From assembly GCA_039105265.1 (NCBI GenBank), contig JAPFFF010000055.1, positions 992,001-1,056,000 of the forward strand: a stretch of DNA of 64,000 nucleotides. Reading direction: 5' to 3'. How positions within the stretch are numbered: the first letter of the stretch is position 1; each line of letters begins with the position of its first letter. This document shows positions 21,027-30,801 of the stretch, piece by piece. The translations under genes were made by a program, and so were the position numbers. Source of the DNA: Tritrichomonas musculus (taxonomy: Eukaryota > Parabasalia > Tritrichomonadida > Tritrichomonadidae). The notes under the pieces were generated by a model. It was given only the letters and a program-made list of their open reading frames with translations. It was not told the DNA's origin and ran no database searches.

Positions 21027-21289
21027 AGCAACTTTATTTGAAGTTTTGCAACGACTTCAATATGAAGAAAATGATATAAGAAAGGCAATAAAAGCATTTA
21101 AACATTGGTGTATAGATGATAAAAAAATTACACGATATTATTTTTTGCATTTTTTTTAAGTACTTCTAATTAGACTTAAAGGTCATTATTCTCTGGGCCT
21201 TAACTCAATTTTTTTTTTTTTTATTTATTTATTTTATTTTATTTTTTTTTTTTTTTTTTTAAATAAAATGCTATTGGGCAAAAGAAATC

Positions 21290-22130
21290 GTTTTTGCCTT
21301 TTTTTAACATAAGATATAAGACTAGGCTTAATCTCATAAACAATTTTGATAAACTGACTAATTACAAGTTTTGTGATTTTCTATTATTTTTAATAGAAGA
21401 AGAAATGGATGCAGAAATTATTCAGAATACTTGGGATTTTCTTTCACGATCCATCGTGTATTCTGAAAATTTTTTGATCGATAATGAATTACCTTTAGCA
21501 TTTTTACATGGAATTGTGTCATTCCCTTTACTAGGTATCTCATCACTACACTTGCATGGTTATTTCAATTTAATGGAAGGAAACCTGATACATGATATCT
21601 TTCACTTGATAATTTATTAAACAGGAATAGTAATATACCAAAAGAAAAAACAAAAGAAGTCATGGATTGGTCACAACATAATAATCCATTATATAAAGAT
21701 TGTACACCATTTTTGTTTGAAAATATTCATTTCGGTAATCCATCAAGTGCCCCAATAGGTTCTGCTATCAATATGGCAATGATTCCAAATGCTTCTATAA
21801 TCACAAATGATGAAGGTGACTTTTTTATTCGTTTAAAAAAGCAAAATGGTACTTTGGCTGGCAAATAATTATCTTTAGAAAAAGCTCTTCCTTTGTGTTT
21901 TCCTATTTTATTTCCAAATGGAAAAATAGAAAAAATACCAGGAAAAATAAATCATGATTTTTTAAGTGATTGTTCTAAAAAAAGATTTTCACAAAAAAAA
22001 CGTAACACTTTCAGTAATCAAATTGGATTTTTCCGTTATCATATAGAACTTTCCCGTTATTAAAGTGGATATTTCCGTTATTATCCCGAAAAGACAGATT
22101 TCCAACAACTCAAATGTGTAGATACAGTTC
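21290..22130 (+). pseudogene. broken gene, Helitron/PIF1-like N-terminus?
   Basis: Two consecutive coding stretches: one of about 108 codons (21294-21620) and one of 68 codons from an ATG at 21662, with the text of the second continuing past its stop into LCFPILFPNGKIEK. A Leu-Phe-Pro-x-Gly-Lys motif preceded by a loop region recalls the N-terminal domain of Helitron/PIF1-type helicase proteins. The match is short and the rest is missing, so this is tentative. Confidence 0.3.
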
Positions 22131-23128
22131 AATATCTAAATATATTATGCAATATTTAGTTTTATAATTATTAATAGTATTTTAATTAATTACTATTCCA
22201 ACTAAAATATCTCAGATATATTCATCTTATAAGGAAATATATCCATTTTAAATAATTGAATATATTTATTTTAATTCAATTTTTCAAAAGAATTACTCAA
22301 AAAAAAATTGTATGAAATTTATTATTTTTTTATTATAATTTTAAATAACGCAATATTTATAAAATCAATAAAAAATTGGGATAGGAAGAATATCTGTATC
22401 AAATTAATAATATTTTGAATGAGCTCTCTTAATTTTATTGGCAAAATTGACCTTAAAAACGGTTTTACTAACAATAATTATTACATTTTTTAGCTAATTA
22501 GTATAATTATATCCTAAATATGGTAGTTGTTTTTTATAGTATAAAGCTTAAATCAAACTAAGATAATATTATAAAATATAATGTAATCACCATCAATTAA
22601 AACTATCTGTTAATTTCGAGAAAAGCTTTAATTTTGTTAGGTGCATTTAAAAACAAAGGAACTTTGATAAATACAAATCCAACAAATAATATCTTTTATA
22701 AATAAAAAAATATTTGCATATGATAGTATGTTTATTTATTAGTATATAAATTTTATTAAAATATTATTTTATTAAAAGTCTCATAAAATTGCAATTGTTT
22801 AAAAAATAATTGTTTCATTGATTATAATAATAAATGAAATAATATAAAAATAAAAATAAAATTAATATTCAAATAAATTATGTATAAATGAAGATAATTA
22901 TAAATTTATTGAATTTTGGAATCCATTCAATTTAGTTGTTGGACATCTGAAAAGACAGTATTTTTTCTCAAATAAAATAATGTCCAACATGGGATTCGAA
23001 CCTCCAACCATACGTTCATTTTCTAAGAAATAGAGGAAGAGCCAACATTCAAACTTTTTACACTTAAATAATGAAAAAGATAAAAAAATATAATATATAA
23101 ATAACATTAAACTTATTTAATATAACAA
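22131..23128. other. intergenic, nothing clear
   Basis: AT-rich. Contains a tRNA B-box-like GGTTCGAATCCC on the minus strand (about 22990-23001) without a foldable tRNA around it. Confidence 0.5.
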
Positions 23129-24280
23129 TTAACGTTTTTTGGGCGGTGTCCATGAATCTTCTCCATCTGTGATCCATTCAAGAGTTAAAGTAGTAAAAAT
23201 CATATCAACACCAGATGAAACGGTGTGATCTATACTTTTTTCCCAATAAACATAAATTTTTCCATCGATTGGAGATGTTGCTACTGAAGAGTAAATACAA
23301 TAACTAGGTTCAATGACTTTCATATACTTCCAAGTTTCTCCTTCATCATAGCTTATCATTATGACCAAATTTTTACGTTCTCCTGTACTATGAAGATTTG
23401 TATGAATAATGCGATTTTTATCATAGCCGTCAAGTGTTGATGTGTAGCGAATAATCTCTCCATTGCAATTTGGATCAATAAGTTGATCTTGTGGGTAGAC
23501 TGGCCCCCATGAGTATCCGTTGTCATTAGATATTGTAAATCGTCGTTTGCCAGCGGTTCTGATGTCCATTAAAATTGATCCGTTATTTAGTTCAATAACT
23601 TTTGATTCATCTCCACCGTCAACCCCACGATTAGGCGACATTTTCCATGTTCTTCCATGATCATCAGAATAAACTACATGAGGATGCAGCCTGGCAACAC
23701 TATTTTCTCTTGCAATTCCAACGAGCATTAATCTTCCATTTCTTGTCATTATTCCATTTCCTGAAGTTAAGAAATTTGAATAATAGCCTTTAAGCTGAGG
23801 ATCTCGGCAGTTATATCCGTAGAGCATATCTGTAATATCAATTGGGTCAGACCATGTTTCACCATTGTCATACGATACACAATAATGGTTTCCTTGCGGA
23901 TTTTTATCTGTGGATCCGGTCCATCCAGGCCCACTTGTAAAGAAACAAAATATTGCATTAACCTCTCTATCAACTATTAGTGCTGGATCACCATAACCAA
24001 CGGGATTAGCCTTTCCCCCAGTTAATAATTTTTCAGTTGTCCAAGTTTTTCCTAAGTCATAACTAAGCTTAATAATTATATCAATCTTTTTTGGAAGATC
24101 ATTGATAGACCCCCATCTTTTGTCTGTTGCCGCAACAAGTGTTTTGTTATCAGGAGCAAATGCAAGTGCTGGAATTCGATAAAATTCAGAACCCTCGTCA
24201 CCACGCTTAATAATTCTTTTATGAATAGGTTCTTCTATTGCTGAAAAAATGAAGCTTTCGAAAAAAAAGAGTAAGAGCAT
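23129..24280 (-). CDS. secreted GH33 sialidase (neuraminidase)
   Basis: 383 residues from the ATG at 24280. A hydrophobic start MLLLFFFESFIFSA fits a signal peptide. The fold is a six-bladed sialidase: YRIP at 34-37 supplies Arg35 of the Arg triad, Asp53 (ATDKRWG) fits the acid/base, Glu225 (GGDES) the conserved Glu, Arg241 (MDIR) and Arg302 the other triad members, and Tyr330 with Glu323 the nucleophile pair. Five Asp boxes lie at 73-80, 136-143, 205-212, 251-258 and 310-317 (such as SYDLGKTW). GH33 enzymes release terminal sialic acid from glycans; here probably from host mucin or surface glycoproteins. All catalytic residues look present, so it should be active. No membrane anchor, so secreted. 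Confidence 0.95.
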   Translation of the reverse strand: MLLLFFFESFIFSAIEEPIHKRIIKRGDEGSEFYRIPALAFAPDNKTLVAATDKRWGSINDLPKKIDIIIKLSYDLGKTWTTEKLLTGGKANPVGYGDPALIVDREVNAIFCFFTSGPGWTGSTDKNPQGNHYCVSYDNGETWSDPIDITDMLYGYNCRDPQLKGYYSNFLTSGNGIMTRNGRLMLVGIARENSVARLHPHVVYSDDHGRTWKMSPNRGVDGGDESKVIELNNGSILMDIRTAGKRRFTISNDNGYSWGPVYPQDQLIDPNCNGEIIRYTSTLDGYDKNRIIHTNLHSTGERKNLVIMISYDEGETWKYMKVIEPSYCIYSSVATSPIDGKIYVYWEKSIDHTVSSGVDMIFTTLTLEWITDGEDSWTPPKKR

Positions 24281-25035
24281 TTCCAATTTAGATGATATGA
24301 AATTGAATTGGTTAAATTTTCAAATAAAAAACAATTGAATTATGTAATTTTTAATTGGGTAATTTACTGATTTATGGAAAAATCGCTATAAATATAATAA
24401 ATATCAATACATTATAAACGCTCAAACTTGCCCAGAAAAAGTCTAACTTTTCCAAGGGAAAAGTAAATTTTGAATATTTCTACTGAAATCTTCAACATTG
24501 AAAAAGTTTATAATTACAATAGACAATATTTATATATTACTGAAACACAAGCAATCATATATATAATATTTAATCTTATATATATTTTATAGCAATAATT
24601 AAGATAATTATATGATTTATATTATTTTTTATTTAATATAAATAAAAATATAAATAAATTATTTTACTTAAAAATGAAAGAATTTTGAATGCATTTCGAT
24701 ATCAATTCAATTGTTTTTTTTTTTTTTTTTTTGAATTAGGATTTAAAATTAAAATATTCCTATCTTTATATTAATAAATTATCTATTAATATATATATTA
24801 TATAATTATGTTATAGTTAATATTATATTAAATACTTGCATAATTTAGGTATATCACGTAAATAAGTCAACCTTCTGGCGTCCAAAAAAAACGATAGATT
24901 TTTTTAATCAAAATATTGAGATAAGTATTCAATATTTGAATTTATTCAAAAAACTTTTCATCAAAAAGTTGATATCGTTATCTTTTCAAAAAGTTCGGAA
25001 TACGTTAATTAGCATATTGAGGTATTTTTATAAAG
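24281..25035. other. intergenic, AT-rich
   Basis: Upstream region of the sialidase gene, with a T-rich tract near 24715-24733. No ORF or repeat of note. Confidence 0.5.
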
Positions 25036-25451
25036 AAGATGACGAAGTTCATAAATAGAATTAAATGAGATACGGAATTACAAGAAGACGGGGCACAGAA
25101 ACAAAAGAAGACTAGATACAGATTCAGATGTAGATGAGATACAGATTCAGATGTAGATGAGATACAGATTCAGATGAAGATAAGGTACAGATTCAGATGA
25201 AGATGAGGTTCAGATTCAGGTGAAGATGAGGTTCAGATTCAGAAGAATACGAAATACAGATTCAGATGAAGATAAGGTACAGATTCAGATGAAGATGAGA
25301 TACAGATTCAGAAGAATACAAGATACAGATTCAGATGAAGACGAAATACAGATTCAGAAGAATACAAGATACCGATTCAGAAGAATAAAAGATACTGATT
25401 CAGACGAAGTATAAATTTTGTCTGAAGTTCGTTTATAAACTTCGTCATCTT
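25036..25451. mobile_element. inverted-repeat element filled by a GATTCAGATGAAGA minisatellite
   Basis: 20-bp arms AAGATGACGAAGTTCATAAA (25036-25055) and its inverted copy (25432-25451, 19 of 20). Between them lie about a dozen imperfect units of ACAGATTCAGATGAAGATGAG and AGAAGAATACAAGATAC. A 64-codon ORF over it is a by-product. Target duplication not clear. Confidence 0.55.
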
Positions 25452-25536
25452 ATATGACTCGCAACAGAAAAAAATGCTAAATTTATTGATTTTTCTTTTT
25501 TTTATAAACTTTTTCTCTTTTTACTTGGTATTTATA

Positions 25537-25624
25537 TATAGCATCCTGTTAATGACAAAAAGTTTAACTTTTTGAATTTATATTTTGTTTCATCATTGAA
25601 AAATGTCATTAACAGGATGCTATA
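25537..25624. repeat. 21-bp perfect inverted repeat
   Basis: TATAGCATCCTGTTAATGAC plus A (25537-25557) is repeated exactly in inverted orientation at 25604-25624, leaving a 46-bp AT-rich centre that is not itself palindromic. It lies 60 bp left of the pogo-like transposon. It may be a tiny MITE or a hairpin RNA. Confidence 0.75.
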
Positions 25625-25684
25625 AATTTATATTTTTATTCACTTTTTTCTTGACTTTGTTACTTATAGATTGAAATCGTAATA

Positions 25685-25982
25685 TAGTGGCGTCGGTTTG
25701 GAAGCGGGAATCATTCAATTTTTTTGAATTGAATTTGATCGTTCTTGTAATAAAAATTGTTTTTTTCTCATTTTGTAGCGGTATATGATATTTCATATAT
25801 TTTAAAATCATATTGCTATGCATATATTAATACAAATATAAATATAAAAATGAAAAAAATTGAGAAAATCATAAAATCTGATATAGAATTCGATCAAAAA
25901 AATTTCATCAAAAATAAGATTAAATAGATTAAAACTATGTATTATTAATATTAATTATGATTTTTATTTAAAAAATGATATT
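25685..25982. repeat. left terminal inverted repeat of the pogo-like element
   Basis: Inverted copy of the right arm at about 27415-27727. Identity fades near 25982 on the left. Confidence 0.85.
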
Positions 25983-26053
25983 ATTTGTATTTGAAAAACA
26001 ATGTTTTTCATATTTTTTTAATTTGTACGTTTAGATTTTTTTAAAAATCATTT

Positions 26054-27367
26054 ATGAGAAAAAAAGCAGTTGCAATCCCCAAAAAATCAAAATGCTTGGA
26101 AATATGTGGTTTACCAGATGGTGAAAAAATATATTCTCAAATTTTATCTGCAGAATTTCGCAATGCCAAACTTTTAAAAGAACAAATAGAAAATATTAAA
26201 AAAGGTTCATATCTCGCTAGTGTTACTAATATTTGCAAGCTTTTGGATATTTCAAAAAGATCTTACTATAATGCAATAAACGATGTTTTGGTTTTTGACC
26301 ATTTAAATTGTATTCCTCCTTCAAGACAATTGCTCACAAATTCAGAAGAAAACTTTTTGATTACTGAAATACTACGCCATCAAATTGACAAGGACTGTTT
26401 GACTGGACAGGATATTCGAGATTTGGCTGAATCACTATATGAAGAAAGAACTGGACTAACTAGGTCCTTCAACAGAGACTGGTGCAGAGATTTTAAAACA
26501 AGAAATTCAGATAGAATTGAAAAAGTGAAAGCAGGATGCTTGGAAGATGATCGAGCATCAATTGATCCAGCACAAATTGAAAGGTACATTCTGGCAATTG
26601 AAAACATGCTACAAGATCCTCCTCCACCTGAACTGATTCTTAATTTCGACGAAACAGGCTTTTCACGACGTCCACAAAAAGGTAAAAGAAAATCGGTTTT
26701 TATTTCAAAAAATTGTCAAGTTTCACCATATTGGAGAGAAAACTCCGAATTGCATCATATATCTTTGGTAACATGCATTACAGCTGCATGTTCTTCCCTT
26801 CGACCATTACTTTTATCAACAAGAATTAGAATGGACAAAGATATCAGTAAAACTTTTTTTGAGTCGTGGGCAAGTCACTTCACAACTAAGAAAGGTTATA
26901 TGACACAAAAATCAATGGAATTTTGGCTCCAAAACATAGTGGCACCATACGTTAAAGAAGTGAGGAATAAATTAAACGCTAATCACAAATGTGTCATTAT
27001 TTGTGATAGCTGCTCATCTCATTTTTCTGATGAAGTGAGTGATATTTGGAAAGAAATTGGGAACATTGAAATAATTCCTATTCCACCTCATTCTTCTCAT
27101 TTCACACAAATGCTCGATGCCACAATTTTTGGGTCACTAAAAATGAAATATTCAACGACTCCAAACGATTCATCATTGACATCCAGGTTCACAAAAAAAT
27201 TAATTCGCATCAAGAAAGCATATGAATCAACAATGTCTCAGGAGTTAATCAAAAGTGGCTGGGAAGCAACTGGATTTAAAATTAATCTTGAAAAAGGAAA
27301 AGTAACAAGTGTCTCATTTAAAGAAGAGTTCAAAACTCGACTACGTTCTGAATGCAAGAAAACGTAA
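26054..27367 (+). CDS. pogo-like DDD transposase
   Basis: 437 residues from an ATG just inside the left terminal repeat. The N-terminal half (about 30-160) is helical and should hold the helix-turn-helix and CENP-B-like DNA-binding domain (ICKLLDISKRSYYNAI; FNRDWCRDFKTRN). The DDE-1 core has Asp199 (NFDETGF), Asp318 (CDSCSSH) and Asp355 (QMLDATIFG), with the PPHSSH block between the last two. Spacing fits pogo/Tigger-type enzymes, which excise at TA sites. No stops or frameshifts, so it may be functional. Confidence 0.93.
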   Translation: MRKKAVAIPKKSKCLEICGLPDGEKIYSQILSAEFRNAKLLKEQIENIKKGSYLASVTNICKLLDISKRSYYNAINDVLVFDHLNCIPPSRQLLTNSEENFLITEILRHQIDKDCLTGQDIRDLAESLYEERTGLTRSFNRDWCRDFKTRNSDRIEKVKAGCLEDDRASIDPAQIERYILAIENMLQDPPPPELILNFDETGFSRRPQKGKRKSVFISKNCQVSPYWRENSELHHISLVTCITAACSSLRPLLLSTRIRMDKDISKTFFESWASHFTTKKGYMTQKSMEFWLQNIVAPYVKEVRNKLNANHKCVIICDSCSSHFSDEVSDIWKEIGNIEIIPIPPHSSHFTQMLDATIFGSLKMKYSTTPNDSSLTSRFTKKLIRIKKAYESTMSQELIKSGWEATGFKINLEKGKVTSVSFKEEFKTRLRSECKKT

Positions 27368-27414
27368 TAAAATTACAAAAAAAGCATAATTTCTTTTCAA
27401 AAAATACTTAATAT

Positions 27415-27727
27415 CATCATTTTTTAATAAAAACCATAATTAATATTAATAATACATAGTTTTAATCTATTTAATCTTATTTTTGATGAAATTTTTTTGA
27501 TCGAATTCTATATCAGATTTTATGATTTTCTCAATTTTTTTCATTTTTATATTTATATTTGTATTAATATATGCATAGCAATATGATTTTAAAATATATG
27601 AAATATCATATACCGCTACAAAATGAGAAAAAAACAATTTTTATTACAAGAACGATCAAATTCAATTCAAAAAATTGAATGATTCCCGCTTCCAAACCCA
27701 CGTTCTCGGCCCAAACCGACGCCACTA
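27415..27727. repeat. right terminal inverted repeat of the pogo-like element
   Basis: Mirrors 25685-25982. Contains the extra segment between GCTTCCAAACC and CAAACCGACGCCACTA that the left arm lacks. Confidence 0.85.
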
Positions 27728-28014
27728 TATGATGATTTATATATATCTTTTTTCATATAATGTTTTTACGTTTTTTATTTATTATTTGTGTTATATTTAT
27801 ATAATTTCTGTTTTTCTTTATACTATTATCTTTTTTTATGAAGATATTTTAATTTTAATATGAACTTTTTCAATGAAAAAAATTTGAATGAAAAAAATTC
27901 TCTCAATAATTCTTAGGATTTTAAATTGTTGTACTTAACATCTCCACTTTTTGACTTACTTTGTCTGGGATCAAAAACGATTAGCCATTTTTCCAATCTA
28001 GAGAGAGTGATTCT

Positions 28015-28272
28015 ATGAGCTTTATCAATAAAATTCTTGGTATAAATGGCCATTTTTTATTTTTTAGAATTGAGATATCTTCAAATCTGTTTTCAAAATA
28101 TATTTTAATTTCAAAAATTGTAAAAACTTGCATGTTTTTTAAACCAGAAAAAATCACAAATGGATCAATTTTATATCCAGAAGCTGAATATCATATCATA
28201 ATCAAAATATTTGGCTCACTTAAAGCAACAAACGATGTAGGCAGATTATTTTTCTTTATAAATAATTTGTAA
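28015..28272 (+). pseudogene. unknown coding fragment
   Basis: 85 codons from an ATG, ending FKPEKITNGSILYPEAEY...NDVGRLFFFINNL. The composition is coding-like, but there is no recognisable domain and further fragments occur to about 28680 in other frames. Probably the remains of one larger gene. Confidence 0.25.
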
Positions 28273-28731
28273 ATACTTGAAGAGGTTTCATCACTATTGA
28301 AATTTAATTTTCAAACTTTTTGAAATTAAATATTTGCAGATAAAAACGAAGAAAAGAAAGTTGAGTAAAAAGACAATTAGTACAAAAGAATAAGGAAGAA
28401 GAAGGAAAAAAAAAAAAAAAAAACAGCAAGCATATTACAAAGAGAATACTTGGATATTTAAAAACAAAGGAGATAACAAAATATGGCTCTAGTATCATTC
28501 AGGTATAGAGGTATCTCAACGGCATAATATATCTTTTCAAAATATTATGACATCATTTCATGCGAAATTCCATACAAAATCAATAATTTGGCAAAAAGAT
28601 ATGGCTATATTCAATATCCTCAATTAAAATATTCATTACGAGTTCACAGTATTTTGAAATAAACAAATCAATTCTATCAAAAATAAGTAAGAAAATTATT
28701 CTATGCTTATCTGGTCTCAATAAATGAAAGA

Positions 28732-29295
28732 ATGGAAAGAAAACCAGTCTATAAAATACTTGTTCTTGGACGTGCATATAATGAAAGTGGTCGTCTAATT
28801 ATGCGTTATGTCGACAACTGTTATATATCAGACGAAATTTGGCCTGGACCAGAATTTAGAAACAAAGAAATCATTGTTGATGGGAAATTTATTAAGTTTC
28901 AAATATGGCAAGTTACAGGAAGTTGCCCCAGAGTAGGACGATCTTATTATTTACGAAATCTCCAAGGCGTTATAATTATTTTCGATGTAACAAAAGAGGA
29001 TGCCTTTCAATATGCGAAATATTTTTTGGATGATATCAAAAACAATGCTGAATGCGATTTAGACGTTATTCTCATTGGAAATGAAAGTGGCTCAGATCGA
29101 ATAATAAACAAAGAAGAAGCAGAAAAATTTGCTAGTGACAATAATATGCATTATTTCGATATATCAATACGCGATAACAGAGGCGTTGATGAAGCTTTCA
29201 CTTATTTAGCAACTCAAATACGTCATCATCATATATACAAAAATATAAAAGCGAACTTTCCTTTGAATAAAAAAAAGTCCAAAACAAAACAATAA
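28732..29295 (+). CDS. Rab-like pseudo-GTPase
   Basis: 187 residues with the overall Ras/Rab fold order, but the nucleotide-binding motifs are replaced. The P-loop is GRAYNESG (13-20), without the Gly-Lys-Ser/Thr. The G3 WDTAG motif reads WQVTG (59-63). The G4 NKxD position reads IGNESGSD (115-122). The C-terminus is KKKSKTKQ with no prenylation Cys. Secondary-structure landmarks (VYKILVLG, GVIIIFDVT, DVILIGNES) are kept. It should not bind GTP in the usual way and is not expected to attach to membranes by lipid. It may be a scaffold or decoy, or a neutral relic with an open frame. Trichomonads have very large Rab families, so divergent members are expected. Confidence 0.8.
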   Translation: MERKPVYKILVLGRAYNESGRLIMRYVDNCYISDEIWPGPEFRNKEIIVDGKFIKFQIWQVTGSCPRVGRSYYLRNLQGVIIIFDVTKEDAFQYAKYFLDDIKNNAECDLDVILIGNESGSDRIINKEEAEKFASDNNMHYFDISIRDNRGVDEAFTYLATQIRHHHIYKNIKANFPLNKKKSKTKQ

Positions 29296-29528
29296 ATGTT
29301 TAAACATATGAAATAAAAATCGAGTTTTAATTCTCTACAGCCTAATTTACTTTTTTTTTGACTGCCAAATAAAATTTCATATGACAAAAGATAGATTTTG
29401 CACATCTATTTGTTTTTGCTCCTTCAATTTATTGTGGAATGCAACTATGGGAGTTTTCATTTGAATATTTAGAATTTTGAATGACTAAAAAAAAAATAAT
29501 AAAATTTCAAATTTCAAGCAGGTTTTTA

Positions 29529-29789
29529 TTAACCACCAACAATTAATGGAACGAGTTCAATGTTGACACCATCAGTGATACCATTTGATGAAAAGTCAGA
29601 TAATGAATCAATTTCTTTCTTAGTGAATGATTTTCCTGCATGAATGAATTTTTGATTATTCATTTTGATTCCCAATTTCTTTTCAACTTTTGAAGACAAA
29701 TCTTTAAAATCTGTCACATTGAAGTCATATATTGTATTATCGAATTTTATATTAAGATGTATTGTATCTATTTCAACTTTTGTTGTCAT
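29529..29789 (-). CDS. ubiquitin-like protein with C-terminal Gly-Gly, copy 1
   Basis: 86 residues from the ATG at 29789. The beta-grasp pattern follows ubiquitin: IHLNIKF, then FNVTDFKDLSSKVEKKLGI, then QKFIHAGKSF aligned with the QRLIFAGKQL region, ending IELVPLIVGG. The protein ends exactly at Gly-Gly, so it would need no processing before conjugation. The Arg before the Gly pair in ubiquitin is replaced (PLIVGG), hinting at a different activating enzyme or no conjugation. The upstream minus strand has CTCATTTTTAC, an Inr-like sequence. Identical protein to copy 2. Confidence 0.88.
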   Translation of the reverse strand: MTTKVEIDTIHLNIKFDNTIYDFNVTDFKDLSSKVEKKLGIKMNNQKFIHAGKSFTKKEIDSLSDFSSNGITDGVNIELVPLIVGG

Positions 29790-30098
29790 CTTCAAGAATT
29801 AAAAATAATGAAATGTAAAAATGAGTAAAAAATTCTATCAATGAAAAATTTTTTATTTCAAAATTTTGACAACATCAAAAAATTTTTCAATTCAAAATAA
29901 TTTTTGACATTTTCAAATACATTATTAAAGAATTTGAGTTATAAAATCATCAATAACATTTTAATTTCAATACTTATTCATTGAAAAACAAAAAAATTAT
30001 TAAAATGTAATATATTTTGTCAAAAAACAATACAAAAAAATTTAGTAGATTAAAATTTTATAGTTTTATTTTCATTTCATTATTTTTTGTTCTTGAAA

Positions 30099-30359
30099 AT
30101 GACAACAAAAGTTGAAATTGATACAATACATCTTAATATAAAATTCGATAATACAATATATGACTTCAATGTGACAGATTTTAAAGATTTGTCTTCAAAA
30201 GTTGAAAAGAAATTGGGAATCAAAATGAATAATCAAAAATTCATTCATGCAGGAAAATCATTCACTAAGAAAGAAATTGATTCATTATCTGACTTTTCAT
30301 CAAATGGTATCACTGATGGTGTCAACATTGAACTCGTTCCATTAATTGTTGGTGGTTAA
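30099..30359 (+). CDS. ubiquitin-like protein with C-terminal Gly-Gly, copy 2
   Basis: 86 residues identical to copy 1, divergently transcribed from it across a short AT-rich spacer. The nucleotide sequence also appears identical over the coding region, which implies a very recent duplication or ongoing gene conversion. A shared promoter region of about 300 bp would give coordinated expression. Confidence 0.88.
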   Translation: MTTKVEIDTIHLNIKFDNTIYDFNVTDFKDLSSKVEKKLGIKMNNQKFIHAGKSFTKKEIDSLSDFSSNGITDGVNIELVPLIVGG

Positions 30360-30801
30360 TAAAAACCTTCTTGAAATATGTTTTTTTTTTTAATTTTATT
30401 TTTAATTATTGAATATTTATATATATCAACAATCAAAGCACTAACTGTACAGAAAAAAACATCATTAAAAGTCTTCAAAATTGGGCAAACCTCGATAATA
30501 TATTTGTAATTCTTTTTTTTTTTTTTTTTTTTTTTTTTCCTCCAGATCTATTAGAATTTATTCAACACTGATTATTTATTGCTTATTCAAACCACTTATT
30601 TTATCACCATTCTTCTTTTTTGAAACACTCTTTATTTTTACCAACAAATTACCTATGAAAGACAGCACAACTTGAACATCATTTTTTTTTTAAATTTTTA
30701 TTACTTTGAATTCTGCATCGAAGTGCGAAGAATCTTTTGCAGTTAATCCAATACATAAACAAATAAATAAAATATTCAACTATTTCATTTAATGATACAA
30801 C
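30360..30801. other. intergenic, AT-rich
   Basis: Between ubiquitin-like copy 2 and the transporter 3' end. Contains a T26 run at 30513-30538; nothing else. Confidence 0.5.

Larger units (their letters stand above)
25685..27727. mobile_element. pogo-like DNA transposon, apparently intact
   Basis: 2043 bp between TA dinucleotides (25683-25684 and 27728-27729). Terminal inverted repeats of about 300 bp begin TAGTGGCGTCGGTTTGGAAG. The arms are nearly identical except for an insertion of about 19 bp (CACGTTCTCGGCC and neighbours) near the right tip. One uninterrupted transposase ORF lies in the centre. TA target sites and a DDD catalytic core place it in the Tc1/mariner-pogo superfamily. Near-identical arms and an intact ORF indicate a recent insertion. 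Confidence 0.92.
29511..30375. repeat. head-to-head inverted duplication of a ubiquitin-like gene
   Basis: Two arms of about 300 bp face away from a spacer of about 270 bp. They appear identical through the coding sequence and share about 20 bp after the stop and about 25 bp before the ATG (CATTTCATTATTTTT...TTCTTGAA). The spacer is not inverted. Confidence 0.93.

Noticed and set aside
22981-23060. tRNA-like GGTTCGAATCCC segment on the minus strand
   Set aside because: T-arm pairs poorly and no 5' half can pair with the GTTGGAC acceptor; no tRNA called.
25220-25414. 64-codon ORF over the minisatellite at 25 kb
   Set aside because: Direct consequence of in-frame short repeats; no start context or family.
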